Source: an uncultured euryarchaeote (GTDB lineage Archaea > Thermoplasmatota > Poseidoniia > Poseidoniales > Thalassarchaeaceae). From it: a stretch of 5,259 nucleotides of DNA. Location of the stretch: contig CALCEF010000086.1 of NCBI GenBank assembly GCA_937901365.1, positions 1 through 5,259 of the forward strand, in the 5' to 3' direction. Below the pieces are notes generated by a model, which saw nothing but the letters and a program-made list of their open reading frames with translations, had not been told where the DNA came from and did not search any database. Position numbers and translations under genes: made by a program. The first letter of the stretch is position 1. Each line of letters opens with the position of its first letter. Of this stretch, positions 1 through 5,259 are shown piece after piece.

Positions 1-477
1 AAACGAAATGCCCAAATCTTCTCGTTTTCGAGCCAATAGATTGACTTCGCCGGGGTCAAGGATCCCATCGACCCATACTGTATCCAGAACCATTCGGTAA
101 GCATCCATTGCTGCGGGTTGCGCTGCGGGTTCGGGTGACTTGGATTCTTCTTCTACTTCTGTTTCCGGTGATTCTTCATCATCATCCATGAATGCTGCAA
201 GAATGTCTTCTTCACCCGTTGATGCTAGTGAGACTGCGGGACCAGAGACGCCCAGTGTTGCAAACATGTCATCATCATCTTCATCCTCATCTGGCGATTC
301 AACTTCGACTGGTTCAGATCCGGTCGTCTCTTCAGCTTCTTCGTCATCTTCCATGAACGCTTCAAGACCGTCGCTTACGTTGCCTGCTGAAGCGGTGGAC
401 TCCACTCCAAGTTCTGCAAATGGATCCACATCTGCATCTTCTGATTCTGGGCCGGATTCGGGGTCAGGGACTGTCAT
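1..477 (-). CDS. Acidic low-complexity protein with TerB-like module, 3' end cut by window edge
   Basis: Partial gene: 159 codons from ATG at 477-475 run open to the window edge. The start is chosen because a GGAG Shine-Dalgarno match (485-488) sits 7 bases upstream; the frame stays open back to a stop at 565-567 but has no earlier ATG. Residues 1-120 are acidic and probably disordered, with a D/E run at 63-70. They contain an imperfect duplication: F20-A-E-L-G-V to A-F-M-E-D-D-E-E47, and F72-A-T-L-G-V to A-F-M-D-D-D-E-E102. From about residue 124 the composition changes to a helical segment containing W135-V-D-G-I-L-D-P-G-E144 and a following R-K-R-E-D-L-G-I-S. This resembles the (A/V)DG-x-L-x-x-x-E pattern of TerB-like helical domains. 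An EF-hand is less likely because loop positions 1 and 3 are Thr and Trp. There is no signal peptide or membrane segment. It is transcribed divergently from nrdJ. Function unknown; the coding call is firm, the domain call tentative. Confidence 0.7.
   Translation of the reverse strand, partial: MTVPDPESGPESEDADVDPFAELGVESTASAGNVSDGLEAFMEDDEEAEETTGSEPVEVESPDEDEDDDDMFATLGVSGPAVSLASTGEEDILAAFMDDDEESPETEVEEESKSPEPAAQPAAMDAYRMVLDTVWVDGILDPGEVNLLARKREDLGISF
172..420 (-). repeat. Imperfect internal duplication in the acidic protein
   Basis: Two copies of a protein-level repeat, nucleotides 337-420 (residues 20-47) and 172-264 (residues 72-102). Both start F-A-x-L-G-V and end A-F-M-(E/D)-D-D-E-E, with variable Ser/Ala/Gly-rich sequence between. 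The spacer (residues 48-71) is acidic, and its codons make a TCA/ATC-rich trinucleotide run on the plus strand around 269-291. The repeat is read directly from the translation; what it does, for example acting as a short linear binding motif, is unknown. Confidence 0.7.
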
Positions 478-484
478 CAAATCA

Positions 485-488
485 CTCC
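485..488 (-). promoter_or_regulatory. Shine-Dalgarno site of the acidic-protein gene
   Basis: The minus strand reads GGAG, then 7 bases, then ATG at 477-475. This decides the start, since no other ATG lies upstream in frame before the stop at 565-567. Confidence 0.55.
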
Positions 489-499
489 GTCTCCCCGAT

Positions 500-517
500 G
501 AGGGATAGCGTTCCCTC
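500..517. promoter_or_regulatory. Perfect hairpin/dyad (6-bp stem, 6-nt loop)
   Basis: GAGGGA (500-505) and TCCCTC (512-517) are exact inverted repeats around a 6-base loop, TAGCGT. The element lies 23-40 bases upstream of the acidic gene's start codon, so it would fall in that gene's leader or next to its core promoter. Either an operator dyad or an RNA hairpin is possible; the sequence alone does not decide. Confidence 0.4.
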
Positions 518-581
518 AAATGCGTTGCCTGTTGGTGGCCGAGATTACACACCTCTTGGAGATTCTAGCAATAAACGAGAA

Positions 582-599
582 GGATTCACGACAGAATCC
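582..599. promoter_or_regulatory. Perfect hairpin/dyad (6-bp stem, 6-nt loop)
   Basis: GGATTC (582-587) and GAATCC (594-599) are exact inverted repeats around ACGACA. The geometry is the same as the 500-517 element, with starts 82 bases apart, but the arm sequence differs, so they are unlikely to be two sites for one DNA-binding protein. Function unknown. Confidence 0.35.
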
Positions 600-693
600 G
601 GCCTTACGGCATCTCTAACCACCTTCTTGAAGGGGCTAATTTACTCGCCCTACAGGCGCATATTCACCCGCGCGGATAGATATCTTCAAAGAC

Positions 694-728
694 CCTCCAA
701 ATTGGAGGTGAACTCCCTGTGCGAGGAG
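694..728 (+). promoter_or_regulatory. Alternating complementary segments upstream of nrdJ (operator dyad or switching leader)
   Basis: A perfect dyad CCTCCAA-A-TTGGAGG occupies 694-708. Its right arm can also pair with the next segment: GGAG (704-707) with CTCC (713-716) across a GTGAA loop. That CTCC can in turn pair with GGAG at 725-728. Pairings 1:2, 2:3 and 3:4 exclude one another, as in attenuators and riboswitch leaders. If transcription starts only near 790, this must act as DNA, for example as a repressor site. It does not match the AT-rich NrdR box I know from bacterial ribonucleotide reductase genes. The complementarity is seen directly; the role is inferred. Confidence 0.35.
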
Positions 729-758
729 ACACCGGTATCACCGGCCACTGACCGAGAC

Positions 759-784
759 TTTACTTTACATTCCACACCATATAA
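759..784 (+). promoter_or_regulatory. Possible nrdJ core promoter (TATA-like stretches)
   Basis: Two AT-rich candidates stand out in otherwise mixed sequence: TTTACTTTACA (759-769) and ATATAA (779-784). If the host is archaeal, a TATA box centred near 764 would place the transcript start about 26 bases downstream, at the ATG at 790, giving a leaderless message. The box at 779-784 would instead start transcription near 807 and exclude the first two ATGs. Read as bacterial, TATAAC (780-785) could be a -10 box, but I see no good -35. Weak evidence either way. Confidence 0.25.
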
Positions 785-786
785 CC

Positions 787-794
787 GAGATGAT
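787..794 (+). promoter_or_regulatory. Possible Shine-Dalgarno site favouring the ATG at 799
   Basis: GAGATGAT differs by one base from the anti-SD complement GAGGTGAT and ends 4 bases before ATG 799. It overlaps ATG 790, so the two starts are alternatives. ATG 853 has only AGGG (848-851), too close at 1 base. The evidence is modest because the match is imperfect and the spacing short. Confidence 0.3.
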
Positions 795-3700
795 TTACAT
801 GACACAATCCAAGATGAAGGGAGATACAACCGCTGAAGTAAGTGAACAGGGTATGATCATCGAACGTCGTTTCACACAAGTCGACAAAGATCCGTTTGAC
901 CAATTTGAATGGACCACCTCTGATTTTGTGATTAACAACCCGGACGGTTCAATCGCCTTTGAGATCAAGGATGTGTCTTTGCCATCAGGGTTTGAAGGGG
1001 TGCCTGGGAAAGTTTGTGCTCAGAAGTATATGCGAAAGGCGGGGGTGCCTGCCGCACTTCGAAAGGTCCCGGAAGATGGAGTGCCTACATGGTTGCAGAG
1101 ATCGGCTCCCGATGAAGAAAAATTGCAAAAAATGAAGGCTGACAAGAGGTATATTTCAGAATCCGATGGACGGCAGTTGTTCCGTCGCCTTGCAGGAACA
1201 TGGACCTACTGGGGATGGAAGCATGGTTACTTTGCCAGTGAGGGAGATGCGCGAGCTTACTACGACGAAATGTGCTATTTGATTTCCAGTCAAAGATCCG
1301 CACCAAACAGCCCACAATGGTTCAACACCGGCCTACACTGGGCCTATGGAATCGAAGGGCCTGCTCAAGGACACTGGTATGTAGACCCGGTGACTGAAGA
1401 GGATATGCGCTCAGTGAACGCATACGAACATCCACAGCCCCACGCATGTTTCATCCAGAGTGTCAGTGACAGTTTGGTCGGGGATACAAGTTCGATTATG
1501 GGACTATGGAATCGAGAAGCGTTGCTATTCAAGTTCGGTTCTGGAACCGGTTCAAATTTCTCCAATATCCGAGGTGCTGGTGAGCCGCTTTCGGGAGGGG
1601 GTACTTCCAGTGGTTTGCTCTCATTCTTGAAAATAGGTGACCGTGCTGCGGGCGCAATCAAGAGTGGTGGTACGACCCGTCGGGCAGCCAAGATGGTGAC
1701 ATTAGATTTGGATCACCCCGACATTGAGGAATACATCGGTTGGAAATTGTCAGAAGAAGAAAAAGTCAGTGCTCTTGTTGCTGGCACAGCAGCTTTGCAA
1801 AAGCATTGCAATGCTGTTCTTGAAGCGTGCTGGGATGGTGAAAATCTCTCACTCGATTCCAATGAAAACATGGCATTGAAAGGTGCGATGGTCAAGGCCA
1901 TTCAGGCGAGTGTACCACAACCCCACATCCAAAGAATGCTCGACTTGGCGAAGCAGGGATGGAAGAGTGTTGAGTTTGAAACGATGGATACCGATTGGCA
2001 GGGTGAAGCCTACGGAACTGTCTCCGGGCAGAACTCAAACAACTCCGTACGTGTTCCTGAATCGTTTATGCAGGCCGTTAAGGATGGAGGAGAGTGGGAT
2101 TTGTTCTTCCGCACTGAAAGGGATAAAGCCGCAGAAGAGGGGCGAGATCCTGTACCTCATCGTTCTCTTGATGCCAACCAATTGTGGAATGATATCGCCT
2201 ATACCGCATGGGCTTGTGCCGACCCTGGAATTCAATTTGATACCACGATTAACGAGTGGCATACCTGCCCAGAGGGTGGTCGAATCAACGGTTCAAACCC
2301 GTGCAGTGAATACATGTTCCTCGATGATACGGCATGCAATTTGGCCAGTATCAATTTGCTTCATTACTACGATAAGGACACTCAGAAGTTCGATGTAGAA
2401 GGCTTCCGACATTCTTGCCGACTTTGGACTACGACTCTTGAAATCAGTGTCTTGATGGCACAATTCCCCAGCCAAGCAATTTCTCGCAAATCGTATGATT
2501 ACAGAACTCTTGGTCTTGGATTCTGCAATATTGGTTCAATGCTCATGCACATGGGCATTCCATACAATGACTCTCGAGGCTATGCAATCTGCGGTGCAAT
2601 CTCAGCCATTATGACTGGTGAGGCGTATGCAACAAGTGCCGATTTGGCCAGCTTCCTCGGCCCATTCCCTGAATATGAGGCGAATGCAGAACATATGCTC
2701 CGTGTGATGCGAAATCATCGCAGAGCAGCTTACAACGAGCCTGCGGAAAAGTACGAAGGTGTCACCATCGCTCCAATGGGAATCGATTCGAAGAAGTGCC
2801 CCAAGGATTTGCTTGATGCTGCACGTGGAGTGTGGGATCAGGCGCTTGAAATGGGTAAAGAACACGGTTATCGCAACGCGCAAACCACAGTCATTGCACC
2901 TACGGGAACAATCGGATTGGTCATGGCGGCCGATACGACTGGTGTTGAGCCACAATTCAGCCTTGTACAATACAAAACGCTAGCCGGAGGTGGTTCATTA
3001 CGCATCATCAACCATGGTGTACCCAGTGCACTCAAGCGTCTTGGATACAACGAGGGACAAGTGCAAGAGATTGTTGACCACGTTATGGGAACGGGTTCAC
3101 TTGAACGATGTGAAAGTGTGTCCATGCAGAATTTACTAGAGATGGGCTTCTCTGATACCGAGTTCTCAAAGATCGAGGCGGCCGTTGAAAATGTATTCGA
3201 CATTCGTTCACTGTTCGCCCCTAGCGTTTTGGGTCATGATTTTTGCACTGACACTCTAAAGGTTGCAAGCGAAGATTGTGACAATCCTTTCTTTGACACT
3301 CTAGGATTCCTTGGATTCTCACCTTCTGAAATCGAAGACGCACACAACCACGTCTATGGACATCTCTCAATTGAAGATGCACCACACCTCAAAGAAGAGC
3401 ATTTGCCTGTCTTTGATTGTGCAACACCTGGAGGGAAAAATGGGACACGATGTATCGATTGGGATGCTCACGTCTTGATGATGGCTGCAGCGCAACCATT
3501 CATTTCAGGTGCGATTTCAAAGACGATTAATATGCCGAGTGATGCAACCATCGAAGATGTTCGTGCTGCCTACGATCTTTCACACTCGACGATGAACAAG
3601 GCTTGTGCGGTTTATCGCGATGGAAGCAAACTATCTCAGCCATTGATGAACAGTCTAGTCGACATGTCTGGCGTCGAGGAAGAAGAGGACGAAGAAGTGG

Positions 3701-4419
3701 TCACAGTGAAGAAGGCTGTCAAGCAAGTGACTGAAGTTTTGCCAGTCCCCAACGAGCAAGCAGCTCCACTGGCTGAGGCGTTTGTCCACAACTACATCGC
3801 CTCGCGACAACCACTGCCTGCAGTCCGTGATTCTCGCACAATGAAGGCAAGTGTCGGTGGACATACGGTATATCTCACCTCAAGCAAGTATGATGATGGG
3901 CGTCTCGGCGAGATTATGATTACAACTTCCAAGGAAGGTGCGGCATGGCGCAGTCTGCTGAATCAGTTCGCAATCGCTGTATCAATCGGCCTACAATATG
4001 GTGTACCTCTCGATGCATTCGTCAAGTCATTCACCTTCCAAAAGTTCGAACCCAGTGGAATGGTTATGGGTGGTTCAAACAGAGTCAAGATGGCTACCAG
4101 TTTGGTCGATTACATCTTCCGTGAACTAGCAATTGATTACCTTGGTCGTAATGATCTCGCACATGTCAGTGAGGAGGATTTGGAAGTGACATCCATTAGT
4201 CGCCCCGAGATTACAGAAGACGGTGTGGCTCGATCACAGGGTGAAAGTCGAAACGTCCAGATGACATTGGACGTCGATCCTGAGGCCAGCATGCGCCAAC
4301 AGGCCCGTGAAGCGGGATTCACTGGAGACATCTGTACTGATTGCGGTGGTAGTCAAATGGTGCGAAATGGTACCTGCCTCAAGTGCAACAGCTGTGGTGC
4401 AACCACAGGTTGCTCTTGA
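790..4419 (+). CDS. nrdJ: Adenosylcobalamin-dependent (class II) ribonucleoside-diphosphate reductase NrdJ
   Basis: Converts ribonucleotides to deoxyribonucleotides in the cytoplasm using a thiyl radical made by homolysis of adenosylcobalamin; no oxygen or second radical subunit is needed. The 1209 residues (790 start) match the long NrdJ type. Seen in order: N-terminal I-E-R-R-F-T (23-28); S-A-P-N-S-P-Q-W-F-N (170-179); redox Cys220 in H-A-C-F-I-Q; glycine-rich G-S-G-T-G-S-N (250-256); N503-P-C-S-E507 with thiyl Cys505; redox partner Cys516, 11 residues on, as in the Lactobacillus enzyme; A-P-T-G-T-I-G (703-709); three related helical units near 750-774, 784-809 and 840-867, normal for this family; an acidic linker (963-969); a TSCPD-type domain (about 1020-1120); and a Cys-rich tail (1182, 1185, 1196, 1199, 1202, 1208), probably the redox/zinc tail that re-reduces the active site. 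No intein, frameshift or missing catalytic residue. Homologues usually begin at I-E-R-R-F-T, so ATG 853 is a serious alternative start; ATG 799 has GAGATGAT (787-794) 4 bases upstream. Identity is near certain, the start is not. Confidence 0.97.
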   Translation: MIYMTQSKMKGDTTAEVSEQGMIIERRFTQVDKDPFDQFEWTTSDFVINNPDGSIAFEIKDVSLPSGFEGVPGKVCAQKYMRKAGVPAALRKVPEDGVPTWLQRSAPDEEKLQKMKADKRYISESDGRQLFRRLAGTWTYWGWKHGYFASEGDARAYYDEMCYLISSQRSAPNSPQWFNTGLHWAYGIEGPAQGHWYVDPVTEEDMRSVNAYEHPQPHACFIQSVSDSLVGDTSSIMGLWNREALLFKFGSGTGSNFSNIRGAGEPLSGGGTSSGLLSFLKIGDRAAGAIKSGGTTRRAAKMVTLDLDHPDIEEYIGWKLSEEEKVSALVAGTAALQKHCNAVLEACWDGENLSLDSNENMALKGAMVKAIQASVPQPHIQRMLDLAKQGWKSVEFETMDTDWQGEAYGTVSGQNSNNSVRVPESFMQAVKDGGEWDLFFRTERDKAAEEGRDPVPHRSLDANQLWNDIAYTAWACADPGIQFDTTINEWHTCPEGGRINGSNPCSEYMFLDDTACNLASINLLHYYDKDTQKFDVEGFRHSCRLWTTTLEISVLMAQFPSQAISRKSYDYRTLGLGFCNIGSMLMHMGIPYNDSRGYAICGAISAIMTGEAYATSADLASFLGPFPEYEANAEHMLRVMRNHRRAAYNEPAEKYEGVTIAPMGIDSKKCPKDLLDAARGVWDQALEMGKEHGYRNAQTTVIAPTGTIGLVMAADTTGVEPQFSLVQYKTLAGGGSLRIINHGVPSALKRLGYNEGQVQEIVDHVMGTGSLERCESVSMQNLLEMGFSDTEFSKIEAAVENVFDIRSLFAPSVLGHDFCTDTLKVASEDCDNPFFDTLGFLGFSPSEIEDAHNHVYGHLSIEDAPHLKEEHLPVFDCATPGGKNGTRCIDWDAHVLMMAAAQPFISGAISKTINMPSDATIEDVRAAYDLSHSTMNKACAVYRDGSKLSQPLMNSLVDMSGVEEEEDEEVVTVKKAVKQVTEVLPVPNEQAAPLAEAFVHNYIASRQPLPAVRDSRTMKASVGGHTVYLTSSKYDDGRLGEIMITTSKEGAAWRSLLNQFAIAVSIGLQYGVPLDAFVKSFTFQKFEPSGMVMGGSNRVKMATSLVDYIFRELAIDYLGRNDLAHVSEEDLEVTSISRPEITEDGVARSQGESRNVQMTLDVDPEASMRQQAREAGFTGDICTDCGGSQMVRNGTCLKCNSCGATTGCS
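4392..4413. terminator. Overlapping hairpins at the convergent gene junction, possible bidirectional terminator
   Basis: Two perfect, mutually exclusive hairpins share their middle arm: CTGTGGT (4392-4398) with ACCACAG (4402-4408) around GCA, and GCAACC (4399-4404) with GGTTGC (4408-4413) around ACA. They lie in the last codons of nrdJ, which encode the Cys-rich tail, and begin 6 bases past the stop codon of the minus-strand gene. No clean T-run follows on the plus strand (TCTTGATTAT) or on the minus strand, so a classical intrinsic terminator is doubtful. The position at a junction with no spare bases makes a role in ending one or both transcripts plausible. Confidence 0.35.
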
Positions 4420-4668
4420 TTATCTAGCAGATTCTTGCCATCGAACATAGTCAAGTATGGCTTGCTTGATATCCAGTGGTGGAGATCCTTCAGGCATCTC
4501 TCGCTGTGCTTCGATTCCCAAGCGAATGGCTTCCACAAGTTCCTCTTCCGGTTCTCTTTCGATAATTGCTTCAATGAACACTTCAAGGGGAATGCCTTGT
4601 CCTCTGCGCAATGCTTCAGAAACTCGTTCTTCCTCATCCTCATCATTGGGGGTGCGAACAGTTACCAT
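4420..4668 (-). CDS. Small acidic helical protein of unknown function
   Basis: An 82-residue protein starting at ATG 4668-4666 and ending at TAA 4422-4420. I do not recognise the family. It is rich in Glu and Arg, has no cysteine, signal peptide or membrane segment, and should be mostly alpha-helical. An imperfect internal repeat is visible: E18-A-L-R-R-G with P27-L-E-V-x-x-E-A-I, then E46-A-I-R-L-G with P64-L-D-I-x-Q-A-I. This suggests two copies of a helix-turn-helix-like hairpin. The start is supported by TGATG overlap with the stop of the upstream JAB-like gene and by AGGGG (4677-4681) 8 bases upstream, so translation is probably coupled. It ends one base after the nrdJ stop on the other strand. 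It lacks a Gly-Gly end, so it does not look like a ubiquitin-like substrate of the JAB protein; a binding partner is possible but unproven. Confidence 0.75.
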   Translation of the reverse strand: MVTVRTPNDEDEEERVSEALRRGQGIPLEVFIEAIIEREPEEELVEAIRLGIEAQREMPEGSPPLDIKQAILDYVRWQESAR

Positions 4669-5237
4669 CAGGCCATCCCCTGTTCACGCATGTCTGCATA
4701 AGACATGGCCACTTCATCAGTCCAACTCATCAATGGGCCATCGTTAGCCAGCCTTGAGTCCATTTCGGCCCATTCGGGATTGACACACTCGTCGTAAACT
4801 GTTCTGACAAGATGGTCGTGTCCCAGAACCAGTGCCTTGTCCAAAACACCAGACACTGTCGCTAGTGTTCGGCGATCTGTTCCCGACCAATATGCGTTCC
4901 ATGGGTGTGTGTGCACCCAAAGCCGGAGAGGTAACCGAGAACCAATTGGCGGAGATAGGCGCACCATACCAATGGTGCCAATATCTACCCAAACCCAGTC
5001 CTGGGCATCAAACAGAATACTGACCTCACGCTTCAGTCGATCTGCAAGATTCCACACGCTCAACCAATGGCCTTCTACTGCATAGTAAGCAAAGCTCTGC
5101 AGAAGCGCGTCGGCGCGCAAATCCCCAGACAGAATCGCTGCCTCGATATCCTCAGTAGGGTGAAGCCGTGGAAGAACCGCTTCCTGAGGAGGTGGTGAGG
5201 AGGGTGAAAGCGAGTCTTGCTTTTCGAGACCACTCAT
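4668..5237 (-). CDS. Putative JAB/MPN (JAMM-like) metallopeptidase-fold protein
   Basis: A complete 189-residue protein with a strong ribosome site. Residues 1-20 are Ser/Pro-rich and probably disordered; 28-70 look helical; 72-110 alternate as strands and lead to W107-V-H-T-H-P-W-N-A-Y-W-S-G-T-D121. This matches the JAMM zinc signature H-x-H-P...S-x-x-D with His109, His111 and Asp121 as ligands and Ser118, but the segment between the second His and Ser is 6 residues rather than the usual 7. The upstream catalytic Glu would most likely be Glu71, with Glu55 less likely. Active JAMM proteins hydrolyse isopeptide or peptide bonds, for example to remove ubiquitin-like modifiers; some MPN proteins are inactive scaffolds. 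It is the first visible gene of a minus-strand operon and overlaps the next gene by one base. Activity and substrate are unknown. The CDS is firm, the fold assignment moderate. Confidence 0.8.
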   Translation of the reverse strand: MSGLEKQDSLSPSSPPPQEAVLPRLHPTEDIEAAILSGDLRADALLQSFAYYAVEGHWLSVWNLADRLKREVSILFDAQDWVWVDIGTIGMVRLSPPIGSRLPLRLWVHTHPWNAYWSGTDRRTLATVSGVLDKALVLGHDHLVRTVYDECVNPEWAEMDSRLANDGPLMSWTDEVAMSYADMREQGMA

Positions 5238-5244
5238 TCTACCG

Positions 5245-5250
5245 CCTCCT
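5245..5250 (-). promoter_or_regulatory. Strong Shine-Dalgarno site of the JAB-like gene
   Basis: The minus strand carries a full AGGAGG followed by a 7-base spacer and ATG at 5237-5235. This fixes the start and shows that the host uses classical Shine-Dalgarno initiation for at least some genes. It is much stronger than anything in front of nrdJ. Confidence 0.8.
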
Positions 5251-5259
5251 GAGAAATTT

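Larger units (their letters stand above)
478..789. other. Divergent intergenic region with several dyads and no convincing gene
   Basis: This 312-base gap separates the divergent acidic gene and nrdJ and must hold the promoters of both. I see no tRNA features (no TTCGA-type T-loop between paired arms) and no credible small gene. It holds hairpins at 500-517 and 582-599, a CGCC/GGCG hairpin at 646-658, a 15-base dyad at 694-708 within a set of alternating complementary segments (694-728), a CACCGG direct repeat (730-735 and 739-744), and AT-rich TATA-like stretches at 759-769 and 779-784. The only long open frame, 420-836 on the plus strand, starts inside the antisense of the acidic gene and looks spurious. 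Confidence 0.6.

Noticed and set aside
140..508. 122-codon Ser-rich open frame on the plus strand
   Set aside because: The Ser runs are the reverse complement of the Asp/Glu codons of the acidic gene, which has a better start and a recognisable C-terminal module.
600..760. Possible tRNA or other known structured RNA gene in the GC-rich spacer
   Set aside because: No T-loop, anticodon arm or acceptor pairing of the right size on either strand; only short local hairpins.
600..789. NrdR-box pair as the regulator site of nrdJ
   Set aside because: No AT-rich ACAC...GTGT type palindrome pair is visible; the only strong dyad (694-708) has GC-rich CCTCC/GGAGG arms.
420..836. 138-codon open frame on the plus strand across the divergent spacer
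   Set aside because: It begins antisense to the acidic gene and ends inside nrdJ, has no ribosome site, and its translation shows no family-like pattern.
2293..2320. Possible intein site at the N-P-C-S-E thiyl motif, a common insertion point in ribonucleotide reductases
   Set aside because: The reading frame runs through the motif and on to Cys516 with the usual spacing, so no intein is present.
3037..3390. Three related L-G-(F/Y)-x3-E/Q-(I/V) helical units in NrdJ, first taken as an unusual internal repeat
   Set aside because: The same three-unit segment is a normal part of long NrdJ proteins as I know the family, so it is not specific to this gene.
4353..4646. 97-codon minus-strand open frame overlapping the 82-residue gene
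   Set aside because: It extends backwards into nrdJ, lacks a ribosome site, and competes with a frame that has TGATG coupling and a coherent acidic-helical composition.

Overview
The window holds one complete, well-recognised gene, nrdJ for an adenosylcobalamin-dependent (class II) ribonucleotide reductase. It is flanked by three genes on the opposite strand that lack firm names. The proteins carry no organism-specific marker. The nrdJ product has the long, roughly 1200-residue architecture familiar from alphaproteobacteria and also found in some marine archaea. The neighbours are strongly acidic, with a run of Asp/Glu and a TerB-like Trp-x-Asp-Gly module. I read this as a planktonic prokaryote, possibly a Marine Group II (Poseidoniales) euryarchaeon. 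That is an inference held at about even odds.

Layout: (1) bases 1-477, minus strand: the first 159 codons of an acidic, low-complexity protein with an internal duplication, leading into a TerB-like helical module cut by the window edge. (2) Bases 478-789: a 312-base divergent intergenic region with no convincing gene. It holds two perfect 6-bp/6-nt hairpins, a perfect 7-bp dyad inside a set of alternating complementary segments, and weak TATA-like sequences near the nrdJ start. (3) Bases 790-4419, plus strand: nrdJ, complete and intein-free, with all catalytic cysteines. The true start may be 799 or 853. (4) Bases 4420-4668 and 4668-5237, minus strand: a two-gene operon in which a JAB/MPN-like putative metallopeptidase is followed, through a 1-base TGATG overlap, by an 82-residue acidic helical protein. 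This operon converges on nrdJ with no bases between the two stop codons. Two overlapping hairpins lie in the last codons of nrdJ.

How the genes work together: NrdJ reduces ribonucleotides to deoxyribonucleotides without needing oxygen and links DNA precursor supply to cobalamin availability. The JAB-like protein and its small partner are probably co-translated. Nothing in the sequence ties them functionally to NrdJ, and the convergent layout suggests independent regulation. The most unusual items are the structured nrdJ leader, the JAB protein's shortened metal-binding loop with its coupled internally duplicated small partner, and the zero-gap convergent junction.
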